Assembly: GCA_030737835.1 (NCBI GenBank) | Contig: CM060850.1 | Coordinates: forward strand, 5,648,015-5,712,014 | DNA from: Acorus gramineus | Lineage: Eukaryota > Streptophyta > Magnoliopsida > Acorales > Acoraceae | Length of the DNA stretch: 64,000 nucleotides | Direction of reading: 5' to 3' | Part shown: positions 35,285 through 47,785 of the stretch, one piece after another | Layout: the number at the start of each line of letters is the position of its first letter | How positions within the stretch are numbered: position 1 is the first letter of the stretch | Position numbers and translations under genes: made by a program | Notes under the pieces: model-generated | What the model was told of the DNA's origin: nothing | The model's input: the letters and a program-made list of their open reading frames with translations, nothing else | Database searches by the model: none

Positions 35285-36745
35285 TTAAATTCAGATACAT
35301 GGCCTGTATCTTGATTTATATGCATTGTTGTGTACCAGGTATGATCTGTACAATCGTTTTATGATTGTGTGTTTGTGTATAATTATGCATAATGTGTCAT
35401 TCATGATATTTTTTAGCTTTGTATCAGCATTATTCGACTCATTCAAATTTAAGATTTTTCAAATACATTGCACATTCACTTGTATGAAATGTGTATTTGA
35501 TAATTCAAATTCCAGATACACCTGTATTTGAATTTGATATCCATCCCATTTTGAAGATTGTTATTTATATTTTCATGGATTTAATTAATGTATAGCTGAT
35601 TAATATCTAATTGCTTATTGTTGGTATTTTGAAGACCTTTTATAAATTTTCTGTGCAGTGCTCAGTAGCATGTAGACCATAATTGTACATTTGGATTTTC
35701 AGATACATTATTGTATCTTAATTTGATAATATATGGTTGATGTTCTGATTTTTCACCAGGCATAGATGGTGGTTTTATGGAGGACACATGCGAAGACTCA
35801 ATTCATTTGAACAACATCAATGATTCATGTTCTGTGGAAACCGGTTTGCCGAATGAATTGTTTGTTGTGGCTGGTCAGCAAAATGTATACGAGATGCAAC
35901 TTGTTTTTAAAGATGCGGAAATCGCGGCAACAAAAGAAGCTATCGTGAAGCTTTAGAAACAAGTTGATGAACATGGTTGATCAACATGTTTTATACAACA
36001 ATTTCAAATACAGTTCATTCAGATACATAAAGTGTTTACAAAAACATTAAGACATTTTCATCAAGGGATTTAGATATGTTTTATAGAACATGAGTACAAC
36101 ATTTCAAATACAGTTGAGTATTCCAAATTATAAGTTTGAAGATATTAATACACTATACATTTTGATTCACGGCACATACAACTTCTTAATAGCATGTAAT
36201 GTGACTAATGGGATCTCTGTTTCTACATAATTGCTTCAGATTCAGATATATTTGGTTAACAGGTTTTCAGATACAGATACAGTTGATTCAGATACATATA
36301 TTGTTTACAAAAACATTAAGATATTTTCATCAAACAAATATATTCTAATTATCATTTATACGACATTTCAAACATTTCATTTGGTTATTTTCAATTGTTC
36401 ATTCAATCAGATTTTGTTTCACTGAATTAAGAAATAATTGCATATTATATACATTTTCAGATACATGTCTCTGACTTATATATTCGTTTATCATTTTTTT
36501 GTTTCCTCATAAAATGAACTGTGTACACGAGAAACCCTAAAACAATTGAAAAATGTCAATTTTTTTTCCTTTAATCTAGATACACTGGCATACAAAAAGA
36601 TAATGTAGTAGAAACAATTTCGTTATATATTAGAGATTTAGCACATGCTTCCAAACCTAAAAAAAAAATTCAGATTTGTTTGGATTCAGATACATGTATC
36701 TGAAACACTGATTTCAAACCAATCTTTTTTTATATTTCAGATGCA
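35285..36745. repeat. Cluster of dispersed CAGATACA motifs
   Basis: At least ten AGATACA words on the plus strand (for example near 35293, 35515, 35700, 36021, 36268, 36291, 36461, 36579 and 36688), plus TGTATCT on the other strand, mostly as TTCAGATACAT. Spacing is irregular, so this is not a tandem array. Confidence 0.75.
35777..35956 (+). other. 59-residue open frame in the inner element, unrecognised
   Basis: ATG at 35777 to TAG at 35954-35956 encodes an acidic peptide beginning MEDTCEDSIHLNNINDSCSV. An intron-acceptor-like TTTTTCACCAG precedes it at 35749-35759. Base composition is more coding-like than its surroundings. It could be an exon of the element's own gene or a captured host exon. 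No family was recognised. Confidence 0.3.
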
Positions 36746-37845
36746 CTTATCTGAAACACTGATTTTTCAAATGGATTTCAGATTCAATCAGATTAACAAG
36801 AGACCAGAAAACGGAAGGGAATGGTTTAATATTTAATTTTGAAAACCAGATATTTCGTCCCAAAAAAAAAAAAAAACCGCGACGGTGAAGTTTCGATTGT
36901 GATAAGAAATCTAACATTTTTTTTTTCGCTATTGTTGACGATCTATTTGGGGAAGAGAATCAAAGTATATGAACTCTTTATAATCGAATTGTTTTTTTGG
37001 TTCGTATGGTTTTACCCAATTTGGAAACCCTAAGTTTTAATTTTTTTTTGGAATATGTTCAATCGGCGGAGAGGATTCAATGATCTCCCTTTTTTTTTGG
37101 GATTCTGTTACGTCGATTAATGATGGGGAGAGGATTCAATGATCCCCCCTTTTTTGGGATTCCATTACCAGCATTAATTGGATATTAGTTAGTTAGAGCT
37201 AATTTTTAAAAATCTTAGAAGGGTAGTCATGTCATTGTCATTTTGGTGGTTTGAAAAAGTCAAACAGAGAACCAATAGAAGAGTGCCACCTATTGGGGCT
37301 CACCAATGGGGCCTAATTTCTGGGGCCCAAGTAGCAACACTGTATTATAAATTCATAATTTGCCGTTTATAATTAATAAAAATATGGAATTTTAGAAAAT
37401 CTGTGTTAAATTTTTCACAAAAAAAAATTCATTTAAAATTCAAAAGCAATGTTTAAAAAACCGAACAATTCATTGAACCTGAAAATGAATGGGATAAAAG
37501 TCGCCAGTTCAACCGTCGGGTTAATCGGATTTGAACTGTGCAGTGACATTATCATGGCATAATAACAAAAAAATTTCTTTAAAGTTGATGTAATGTGGGT
37601 ATTTGCATTAAAATTAAGACCTAATTATCATTAAACAATAAAAATAAAAGAGACAAATGGTATAATGAAAATTTAAAAAATGAAAAACAATGATTTGAAG
37701 ACCCACACGAAAAAATTTAAAGATCCACCATTGGATTGATAGATCTTCAAAACCCTAAAATCTTCAAAATGAGGACCCCATTGGAGTTGAGGGGTCTTCA
37801 TTTGTTGAAAATATTCAAGGGAGTGAAACTCCATTGGAGTTGCTC

Positions 37846-38444
37846 TAAACCCTCATTTTGTACTCCAAATATGGAGGATGAAAGAGTGAATCTCCATATT
37901 TGGAGTACCACCTTTTCAATTTTTTTTATTTTTATATATGGGGATAATTTCTTATATATAGTTTCAATTTTTTATAAAATTGGTATCATTGAAAAGATGT
38001 CGTCGATACATTTCAAATTAGTCTAATATTGAATATGTTTAACATACATATATTTAAAAACAATTATTTAATAATATTTTTCATTTTTTATTAACATTAA
38101 TGTTGATTTTATTCTATTAATTATTGTTTGCACTTATGTACTAAAATATCATTAATTCTAATAAAAAAAAACAGCACAACAAAACAAAGTACATGAAGTT
38201 TTATAAAAAAAAATAATATATAAAATAGAATAAAGATGAAAATAGAGATTGTGGTTGGAATTGATAAATGAATAGTGATCCTCTAAACTTACTTTTTAAA
38301 ATTTTTATTGTATTTTCAAGAGGTGAGAGGTGCTCACCGACTTTACCAAAGCTCAGTTCGTGATTGATTATCATGTTGGAACAATGTACTTGTGATAATG
38401 ATCCAAAATGAATCCTTAAGCAGCATTTGGAAGTAGGTTAAGAC
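37846..38444. other. Intergenic, no recognised feature
   Basis: AT-rich sequence containing a repeated word pair ATATGGAG/CTCCATATTTGGAG near 37870-37905. No gene seen. Confidence 0.5.
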
Positions 38445-38855
38445 AACTTTAAACTTTTTTTTTTTTTTTTTGAAAAAGAATGATCTTTCTACTAACACTT
38501 TCATTAAAGCAAATGGGTTACCAATATGAATGGGAGGTGAGAAGAAAAGAAAAGAAAAATCAAAGTAAGGGATGGAAAGCCCATCCAACGATAAATTGCG
38601 CATCCTCTCTGATCGATCATCCTAGCATGCACGTGGGCAATATGGCTGAATAAACTTTTTTGTTTTTGAAGCAAGATTGATCTTTCTATCGGCACTTTCA
38701 TTAAAGCAAATGGGTTATCAATCTGAATCGGAGGTGAGAAGAAAAGAAAAAACACTCAAACTAAGGAGTGGGAAACCCATCCAGTGATAAATTGCGCGTC
38801 CTCTGATTGATCATTCCGGTGTGCACGTGGGCAATATGGTTGAATAGGAGCGAAG
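38445..38855 (-). repeat. 197-bp tandem duplication of a LINE 3' tail
   Basis: Two copies (about 38470-38660 and 38667-38855) share TTTCATTAAAGCAAATGGGT, GGTGAGAAGAAAAGAAAA and CGTGGGCAATATGG. The T-rich start at about 38458 reads as a poly(A) tail on the minus strand, consistent with a LINE 3' end. Confidence 0.65.
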
Positions 38856-39166
38856 TGGTGTTCCAAACGAGTAGGTTCAATTTCGAGAATTTATGGCACT
38901 TGGCCTCTCGCTTTATCATGGATTGGGGCACACAACTATCCAGGGCATCGGTGATGTGTTTCGAGGGAGGCCATCTAATTTTGGAGGAGTAAATCTCGGA
39001 TTTTTTTTTTGTTTTTGGTGGCTTATTGACCATTGGGAACAGGTTCGGCGCTTTGTATTTCCTTTTTCTGCTTGGCTTTGCTTTGTATCTTCTACTTCTC
39101 TCATCTCTATTCAGTCATTGCTATTACATCTACTTAATGACAATGTCTATTTTTTTCAAAAAAAGT
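38807..39166 (+). pseudogene. LINE ORF2 C-terminal fragment with 3' tail
   Basis: Plus-strand translation gives TWAIWLNRSEVVFQTSRF and HLASRFIMDW, matching the C-terminal WxIWLxRNxxVF motif of plant non-LTR retrotransposons. It is followed by a T-rich 3' UTR with CTTGGCTTTGCTTTGTATCT and an A-run after TTTTTTTCAAAAAAA at about 39150-39164. It is 5'-truncated and non-functional. Confidence 0.62.
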
Positions 39167-40254
39167 GAAGGGGAGCTAGTAGGGACTATCTCTAGATTAT
39201 TTTTGTAAGAAACATAATAAATCCAAATTCATCTTCAAATGTTTCTAACGGTCCAGCTTTTAAATAAAGCAAAAAAATGAAGATATTCATACTTATAAAA
39301 ATAAACTTTTGAAATCGATCTGACCAAAGAATGCTTTCTGAAAATTTATTTTTAAAAATTGTTTTAAGTGAATTTTTTGTCTTTCAAACCTGTTCCAAAA
39401 TGCTTACTCACTGGATTATGTCATTCAACTAGACTAGCAAGAAGTACCTGTCACATAGTGACAATGGAAAAAAAAAAAACACCATCCATGAGACTACAGA
39501 TAAGGTGATAAGATCCCCCCATGGAACCAGAGCATCACATGAGTACTTGTACCAATCCATCTCATGTGGGCCGCCAAATGAAAGGCAAAACTCTTGGATT
39601 TTTAGGGTTTGCTTTGTAGTGGGCAGTGGTCATTACTTCAATGTAGCCATGGCAGTGATTCCTTTTATGATTTTATCTGTGGGTGCACTCAGTCACACAT
39701 TTTTTGTAATAGGCCTTGTACAGAAAAATATGTATCTAATTACGTACATGCATGGCTTTTCATTTCTTCCATAAGTGGATTCATATAATTAATTTATTGA
39801 AACATATATCTCATTTTATGAAAATATATGTTTCATTATATGAAGTAATCATCCGAGGATTGCACATAAAGTTGTAATAATAGGGTTGTAATACATTATA
39901 TTTTATTTATTTATTTATTTATTTATTTTTAAAGTTAGATGAGACTTTGCAACCAAAATTCATTTTGGTATCATGGGGGATCTAGAACATTAAACAAACC
40001 TACCTCTACATGTCACACATGACAGCCATTGTTGGACAAGCAGGTACCAATATTTCTGTTGGCTTCAATGACTGTCTGAACTGTATTTGTTGATCTTGCC
40101 AAACTCATGAGAGGGTGGGAATTTGTTGGCTTCCAATTCATTTGAACCCAACACAGCTCATCCACCTCATTTTGTAGACTAGGTCCCCACTTCTTTAATT
40201 CAACTTCTTGTGTCTTTTTCAGGGCTGATACACAGACACTCGGTCCATTAATAG
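39167..40254. other. Intergenic, no recognised gene
   Basis: Mostly AT-rich DNA. A (TTTA)n run of seven units lies at about 39903-39930. Confidence 0.5.
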
Positions 40255-40510
40255 CCCTGTCTATAGTACAGAAAAGGTCCCCAACTACCTATACATTGTG
40301 ATGTTGCAATGTAAATTGTACTATCGTTGTATAAGAAAATTAATTTTTTTTTTAATTTTTTTCAAAGAAAAAATATATTAGTGCATATCGGTATATACAA
40401 TACTTTTTTAAAATAGTATGTATTTTAATAGGTGAGGGTATAATTTTTTTAAAAAAAATCATGAGGACTGTGAATGGGACTACACATAGGGATTGAACAT
40501 CCCATTTTCC
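40255..40510. mobile_element. MITE-like repeat, family D
   Basis: Shows GTATATACAATAC, AGTATGTATTTTAATAGGTG and GGACTGTGAATGGGACTACA, ending CATCCCATTTTCC. Confidence 0.42.
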
Positions 40511-40741
40511 CTTTTTGGAGAGCAAAAGCATTTCTATCAAAAGTTCAAATGACAAGAATATAAAAAAAAAATAAAAAAAAATTGAGAGAAAGATAGACAA
40601 GCTACCATGATTTCTATTAAAGCTATCGTAGTACAAGTCTGAAATAAGAATACGTAAAACAAAGATACAGTGATGGAAAATGATGAAAATGAGCAACATA
40701 GTAGGGGAAGAAGGCAGAAGAAGTATCTATTTGGATCCTTC

Positions 40742-40858
40742 TCAACGATAGTGCCCTATATCAATTAGCTCCTCCACTGCATTTTCCATGTACACGGGTT
40801 GGCCTTTAAAGATCACAGCGTTGCGAGTGCGCCAGGCAACCAATGCCACAAAATAGAC
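40742..40858 (-). pseudogene. LINE ORF2 C-terminal fragment
   Basis: The minus strand reads FVALVAWRTRNAVIFKGQPV and onward to a stop (TCA at 40742-40744). It matches the WxxRNxVIFxG motif at the end of plant LINE or RNase H-type reverse transcriptases. Only about 38 residues remain. Confidence 0.6.
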
Positions 40859-42087
40859 AAAAAAAAAGTTCACATGACAACATTTGTGTTACTATGCTCC
40901 TAAAGGTACTATAGTCTGTGTGCCATTGACAACTCAATAATAATTTGGATTGTACTGAAACACCCATAGTTTTAGTTCTATTGATCACTTGAAAAGTTGA
41001 ATTATTTTTTGAATTAATTTTTCTTTTTGTGATATGAGCATTTCAAATTTTAAACATATGCTCGACCTAAACCTTTTTGCTCCTTACGTATACTCATAAA
41101 GCTAATGTTAGGACCTCAAGTGCACTCTCCAAATGTTTGATTTATTGAAAGTATGTACTTCAAAGGATGAATTACATTCAGTGAATAGTATATGCTTTAT
41201 ACAAAAGTAAAAAAAAAAAATTATGCTGTCATCTCATAAAACATGTCTATTTGATAAAATAAGACTGTATATAAAGATTGTGTGTGACATAGTCCAACTC
41301 ATAATTAGTGATTGTAGAAGAATATATAGGTGAATAAAAGGTAAGTATTAATGAGAGATTCTTGTTAATTAGTACATATTTAAATAGATATCACATGTTC
41401 ATTAAAAAAAAAATTAAAACATATATATAAAATAGTTAAAAAAAATTTATCAGTTAAAAACTATAGATGGAGTTGTGATAAATACCTTTTCATGGTCACA
41501 TGTCATTCTTCGTACAAGCATGTACTGATTAGATCATTTTCTGTTAGATCCAATGCACCAACCCTCACCTAACTCTATGTGTCTCTTGTGTCAAGGTGCA
41601 TTGTCTCTTCAAGGCCAAGGACATCTTGTGTGGGAAATTCAGGTCGTCAGGTCGGTCAATCCTTATTTTGTAGCTTTGTTTCTCCAAGTGAACTCTCTCG
41701 GTTGGAATCCATAATTCCATCCACATTCAGAAGACTGACTTTATTTTAGAATATAAAACACCAAAGTTTTTTTTTTTGTCTTTTTTCTTCTTTTTTTTAA
41801 ATTGTGTTGCTTTACAAGAGTACCACTATAGAATGTCTTTTTTTTTAACTCATCACCTCTGATTCCATCTAATTAAAAATCATTTATCTCCTGTTCAGGT
41901 GGAGGAATAGGTGTGCTAATTAAAAATCATTTATACCCTGTTTAAGTGGAGGGATAAGTGTTGGAATTTGATGGAATAGGAAAAAATAAGTCCAAAAACA
42001 TGTTATTTGTGTGGGATAGATGTGTATGGATATGCCCCCTCATTGTCCTCCTCCAACTTCCTCTATATGTACATCTCCCCCTCAACC
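40859..42087. other. Intergenic, no recognised feature
   Basis: AT-rich, no gene. A short direct duplication around TTAAAAATCATTTAT lies at about 41870-41935. Confidence 0.5.
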
Positions 42088-42665
42088 TCCTAAGCATGTC
42101 AATCAAACGGATGCAGACCAGATAAGTCCATATCTGTATCTGTATCCGAATTGAATATCTAAAAAAATATCCGTATCCGATATCTGACGGATATTGAAAG
42201 TAAGTATCCGTATCCGATCTGAAAATCCGGATTCAGATACAGATAATTATTCAAAATATCCAAAAATTCAAAATGAATATGGAATGATTAAAATATTCAA
42301 AGATCCAATATCCAAAAATAAAATCATATATTTAATATTTAAAATTTTTAAAAATTTAATAATTACATACTATCAAACATAAAATTATAAGTATATACGT
42401 AAAACATTACATACTTTAGAGTAAAAATAAAAATAAATATTCATATAATCCTAAAAATATAAATAAATAAATAAATAATATTTTCAGATACAAATATCTT
42501 TCAGATCGGATACAAGTATATCCGTATCTGATTAAAAAAATTTCAGATACGGATAATTTTTTCTAATACGGATCCGAATTTTTTGGATATCAGATATTTT
42601 TTAAATTTTCAGATACGAATTCGAATTATATGTGAATATTTTTTTGGATAATTGATAGGCTTAAA
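42088..42665. mobile_element. hAT-like element with ATCCGTATCCGATAT words
   Basis: The left end CATGTCAATCAAACGG and the inverse of the right end (CCTATCAATTATCC) are weak inverted ends. The subterminal parts are built from ATCCGTATCCGA and its inverse TCAGATACGGAT around an AT-rich core. This style of element is known in many plants. No target duplication was resolved. Confidence 0.5.
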
Positions 42666-42749
42666 GTCTCCTATCGCCGTCCCCTCTCAGTCTCTCTCTC
42701 TCTCATCTCCTTTTCTCAATTGTTCCCGGTTCCCACTAACTTACTTTTT

Positions 42750-43757
42750 GAAAAAAAAATCCATAGAACCCCAGGTGAACTCCTCGATATCCAAATAATT
42801 TCTTGACTTTTTTTAAAAGTCCATATAACAATTTGTAAACACCTATGAAAAATTCAAATAGCTTCTTAAGTTAAACTTTCTGACAGATGATAAATATTTG
42901 ATGAATATTTAGTTAGTTTAACATTGACTGAAAACACAGTATATCCAAAACTCTATAAAATGGGTTAAAAATCCAGAAAAACACCTACAATGTGTTAAAA
43001 ATATGAAAAACTCCCTACATTTTGTCAAAAATATGGATACAAATTAGTAACCTGTTTTAAAAAATTGCACTTATACCCTCCAGAACCTTTTCTTTACATG
43101 TACCCTCATGAAATCTTAATTGTCCATATTCCATGATAACTAAAAAAGTTTTCTATAAGTTTGATATCTATGACTTCGTAATTTATGATACTTATTTTAA
43201 ACTATTTGATTCTTGGACTAAAATTATTTATTAAAATTTAATTATACCAATGGTAAAATATTATTTTATGTCATTTTTAAATATATATGAGAACAATTTG
43301 AAATATTTGAAAGTACACCATGTTTATCACATGTTTATCTCATGGAAAATGTTTTATTCAGTTCCATTTGCAGCTCACATATGTTTTAATTTTTTTAGGT
43401 ACATATTTAGTTAAATAAATTTATTTTTATATAAAAAAATAAAATACATGTTCATATGAATTGAAAGTATATATTTTTACATATATTATAGCAGAGCATA
43501 TTGTAACTGCAAAATAAGATTGTAAAATAGACTGATTTTTAACACATTGTAAGGGATTTTTGGAATATTATGTTGCAACTAGGGTTAACTAATATTCACA
43601 TAATATTTCTCTCTGTTAACGGAAGTTTGACTCAAGGGTCATTTGGATTTTCATAGTTGTTGCATAGAGTTATATGGACTTTTAAAAAAGTCAAAGGGAT
43701 TATATGGATAGATATAAGGCAGCAGTTTGCAGGGGATTAATTATCTATATTTTTCTA
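42750..43757. mobile_element. Foldback MITE, family A, enlarged by an internal segment
   Basis: The outer arms (AAAAATCCATAGAACCCC to about 43040, and about 43530 to GGGGATTAATTATCTATATT) are complementary and include the family words TTTAACATTGACTGAAAACA and CTAGGGTTAACTAA. About 480 bp of unrelated AT-rich sequence lies between the arms. The flanks TTACTTTTT and TAAATTTTT match at only 7 of 9 bases. Confidence 0.6.
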
Positions 43758-44308
43758 AATTTTTTTTTATTGGTGGGGCTAAGGATGAAAGGATGAATTG
43801 GTAAAAGTAAAATTACATTTTTCAGAATTTTTTTTTTTTGAGATTAGAGCTGAAACGCTTTTTTAAAAAACAGAGTTTTAACATTTTATCTTTCTACTCC
43901 TAAATATAACTGCAGTTACAAACAACTATCCTTAATTTGAAACTAGAAAAATAAAAAATCACCAACCAATAACCTATCAATCAAAGATGGCAACCGCTTT
44001 TTTTTTTTTATAGAGTTTTTTGCATGTATACCATCCAAAATAAAATATGCTATTTATTTTTATACCACTTAAAATAACTTATTTATTTTTATACCATTGG
44101 AATATGTAGAAATTATGTATATTTATCATCCTAGTTAACTTCTATCCTAAAATCCATTAAAATTGTTAAAGTCTCGGAGAAATGACCAAATTACCTTTTT
44201 TTATTTTGTATATTTAACCCTACCAAATTCAATTTTTATAAAACATAAAAATATTAATTTTGACATTAAAATGATGAATTTCATCTAAAATTCAAACATA
44301 AAAATTAA

Positions 44309-44547
44309 GGGAAAAATCCATACAGCCCCCTGAAATCTGATTGAAATACATATAACCCCCTGCCTTTTCTTAAAATCTATATAACCCCCTGAAAGCACCT
44401 AATAAATCCAAATAACCATCTGAATAAGTTTACAGGGGGTTATCTGGATTTACTAGGTATTTATAGGAGGGTTATAGGGATTTTAAGCAAAGTCAGGGGG
44501 TTATTTGAATTTCAGTAAGTTTACAGGGGGTTATATGGATTTTTTTC
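44309..44547. mobile_element. Short foldback MITE, family A
   Basis: A 239-bp palindrome beginning GGGAAAAATCCATACAGCCC with four ATATAACCCCC-type words per arm. The flanks AAAAATTAA (44300-44308) and TAAAATTAA (44548-44556) match at 8 of 9 bases. Confidence 0.78.
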
Positions 44548-44596
44548 TAAAATTAAACATAAAAACTATTTATTAGCAAAGACATAATAATTATTA

Positions 44597-45163
44597 CGAA
44601 AAATTCGTATCCCCCCCTCCCAACTTATTAAAATCCAGATAACCCCCTGCATTTCCCAGAAATTCAAATAACACCCCCCAAAATACAACTAAAATCCAAA
44701 TCAACCCCAGGAGTTAATTAACATTTAACATAAACGGAATATTCCAGGAACATTCTGTTATACTAACGATGAAAAATTGAAATAATCCAAATAAGTTCCT
44801 GTAATCTTTGAAAAACACAAATACCCCCCACGAATTACATTTTTACCCCTCTTGTGATATAGCAGTTTTTCTTCTTCCTGTGACCTTCCTCGACCGACAG
44901 TTGGAGAAATCAACCGCTGCATGTTCGACCATTGTCAGCCTCCTTCCTCCCGACCATCGACAGCATCTGTCCTTCAACCATTAATAAATTCCCCACCTGT
45001 TCCATTGCCCACGCATGGTAATGGAGGTCCCCTGGTTTTCTTGTGTTTTTTTAAATTTGGATTTTAGTTATGTTTTGGGGGGGTTATTTGGATTTTGGGA
45101 AAATACAGGGGGTTATCTGGATTTTGATGAGTTTGTTGGGGGGGGGGATATGGATTTTTTTCC
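44597..45163. mobile_element. Foldback MITE, family A, with GC-rich filler and perfect 9-bp TSD
   Basis: The arms CGAAAAATTCGTATCCCCCC...ATCCAGATAACCCCC and their inverse are flanked by perfect TAATTATTA repeats (44588-44596 and 45164-45172). Between the arms, about 44840-45035 is richer in GC (CTTCCTCGACCGACAGTTGG and similar) and not self-complementary. It may be captured DNA. Confidence 0.8.
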
Positions 45164-45580
45164 TAATTATTAATATTTACTTTGATATAAATAAAATAAA
45201 TTATTATAAGAATAATTAATTAAATGACGAATTTTAAAAAAATTAAATCTGTATCGGAATAAAGGTAAAGAAGGGATAGGGTTTATCCTATTTATTCTCC
45301 TACCAAAAAAAAAAAAAAAATTATCCTAATCCGTTTTGAGTTTCCAAAGTTGAAGACCACGTCAGCATTAGTCATCCTCGATAACTACGTGTTCACCCCC
45401 ACTATTCGGGATATCTTTTTATATTTATTCCATCCTATTTATTGTTGGCTCACAAGTTCCTCACTATCTTTCCCCCACCTTCTTTTGCTCCCTCTTAATT
45501 TACAATCACTCTGCTCATCCTCATTTTTTTTCAATCATGGAACTCTGAATCCTGAACACCTATTATCAAATTTTTATTCA

Positions 45581-46072
45581 AGATTAAATACATTTACATC
45601 CTTGTAAATATGAGTAATCTCATATAAGCCTTTATTAAAATTAGAGTAGAAGTACAAGTCCTTGCTAACTTACAAAAACCCAATTATCATCCTGAGTTAA
45701 ATATCCATCCAAACTTAATAGAATATTATCATAATATTTCAATACCATGTAATTGTGTGGACATTATAGTCTTCGTAAACAATCATAAAAATAAATTAAT
45801 ACCTGCAAAAAACTTCCTCTCTAGGACTTTTATGTTTCTTTATTACCATTGAGGTACTGTTTGAAAATAATAAGAAAATTAGAGATAATTTAGTCATTTC
45901 ATAATATAGAATAGAACTAACTAGGATAGGTTGGGTTAGGTTTAACATCTATTGACATTAAGGATATATATGATCTTTTATGTGTTTTCAAGGATTTATA
46001 CGTCTGCCCTAACTTTAACAATGACTTATATTGGATTGCATATGTTTGTGAAGACATGAATGTCTTTAATTC
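45581..46072. mobile_element. MULE-type MITE, family B
   Basis: The left end AGATTAAATACATTTACATC pairs with the inverse of the right end (GAATTAAAGACATTCATGTC). The flanks TTTTATTCA (45572-45580) and TTTTATTAA (46073-46081) match at 8 of 9. It is related in ends to the element at 55867-56543. Confidence 0.65.
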
Positions 46073-47785
46073 TTTTATTAATTAAACAATTCACATATGG
46101 GATCTTATTAAAGTTAAGATTCTGGTCACTGACACTAACCATAAAAGCTATCACAATATTACCTGTTTTGTGTGTGAAATTACTCATGACATTAACAATA
46201 ACTAATGGGACAATAGCATCTCATCTCTTATTTAAGGATAAAGTTAAAAAAAAAAATATTTAGGGATCCTAACCAAAATTTAAGGTGGATAGTTTTGAAA
46301 TTTTTTATTGATAGAGGGGCATATTGTAAATTTTCCGTTTCCATGGCCTCTTCTTGGGGAACGGGGTGCGTTGAGGGCATGCGTAGAATTTATTTGAAAT
46401 ATGTTGTATCATATTAATATATCCTATCTAACAAAAAAAAATCATTTTAATATTCTAGAAAAGTAAGTGTGCATGATATAAAGAACCAATATTTTAATGT
46501 GTTTTAAAACCATGTGAATGAAATGCATGGATTTTTTATTCATCAACATTAAAAATAATTTTAGTGTTTCAAGATTTATTTGATCTCGTGCATAAAAGAC
46601 ACTTCCTGCTTCTATTGCTCACAGTCAAAGATCTAGTTGGTAGAGATACAGTTGGGTATTTTCAATGATTAATTTTATTTTAAATTGCGCACAGTCATAG
46701 ATATAGTTGATAGAGATATAGTAGGGTATTTTCAATGATTAATTTTATTTTAGAGGACTCAACTCTATATTTTATTTTTAAAAAATAATTTGATGGGTCT
46801 GTCATTTTTTTTTATTAAAAGGAGTACATGCTCAAAAAAATAAACGGTAGAAAAAAAACAAAATAAAGAGAGGGAGAAAAGGAGAAGGGAAAGGGAGTCC
46901 AAGGAAGCTTGGGTAGAAGATCTGGCCAACTTTATTTTAAAAAACGAATTCAATTTTGGAGGGTCATATGAAATAATACTACAAATCAGCACTCTATTTC
47001 TATCTCCATTTTATTCTTAAATAATAATACATATCTATTAAAATTTAATGCCTGAGTGAAAAATTTACACAAAAAATTTCACTAAATAAATTTAGTTAAA
47101 TATTAATTGAATCAAATGAATTTAAAAAAAATTATATAAATATTAATTAATTACACTTAAAATTATCATTTTAAATATAAATTAAATATTTTCAACATTG
47201 ATCCAATTTTAAACAGCTCGACAATATATTTTCAACAATATTAATTATGTAAGAATTACATTTATATAAAAAAATTATGAAAAAATTCAATCCTCCAAAT
47301 TTGGAGAGCCCACTTTATGGTTGGTGTACAACCATATTCTATTTTAGAAAAATAGAGCATGGCCAGAGATATTTTTTCAACATCTCATTTGTTTCTTTTT
47401 CTTTGTTTAAAGAAAAATAGATGTTTGCTACTCGATTTTATTTCTGATTTTGAATTACAAACTCTGACTCATTTGTTTCTTGACATTTGAATATTTTTAT
47501 TGACCATTGTGAACTGCATTAATGTTAACGAAAACAAATTTATAAATGATTACTTTGTGTATTCAATCACCTAAACTCTTACACAGGACATCTTAAGAAA
47601 ATCTTTTTTAACATTTATAGTACTTTTTAATTAAAACTATAATCACATAAATTTAGGGTCCATTTGGATTTGTAATTTAACAGAATCTACAATTCAAATG
47701 TCAAATGCAAATCTGAAGTTTTTTTTTAAACGTAGCCAGAAGTTGCTGAAACAAAGTTTTTTTAAAAATCAATCATATTCTCAAA
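46073..47785. other. Intergenic, no gene recognised
   Basis: AT-rich. It includes a 70-bp tandem duplication listed separately and no protein motif. Confidence 0.5.
46613..46751 (+). repeat. 70-bp tandem duplication
   Basis: The copies share GGGTATTTTCAATGATTAAT and CACAGTCA-AGAT, with few changes. Confidence 0.8.

Larger units (their letters stand above)
34660..37335. mobile_element. Inner 2.7-kb element with GGCCCCAT-type inverted ends
   Basis: The left segment GCCCCAATTGATAGACCCC...CCCCAAGAGGTGGCA pairs with the right segment TGCCACCTATTGGGGC...GGGGCCTAATTTCTGGGGCC as inverted repeats of about 45 bp. No target duplication was found. The interior carries a 59-residue open exon-like frame and a striking cluster of AGATACA motifs. 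Confidence 0.55.
34376..37845. mobile_element. 3.5-kb PIF/Harbinger-like element (TAA target), nested
   Basis: The left end GAGCAACCCCAATGG and the inverse of the right end (GAGCAACTCCAATGG) are terminal inverted repeats directly flanked by TAA on both sides (34373-34375 and 37846-37848), as in PIF/Harbinger elements. Subterminal copies of CTTCAAAATGAGGACCC and AATGAAGATTTGAGG occur near both ends. No transposase is recognisable. Much of the middle belongs to a second inverted pair at about 34660-37335. Confidence 0.62.
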
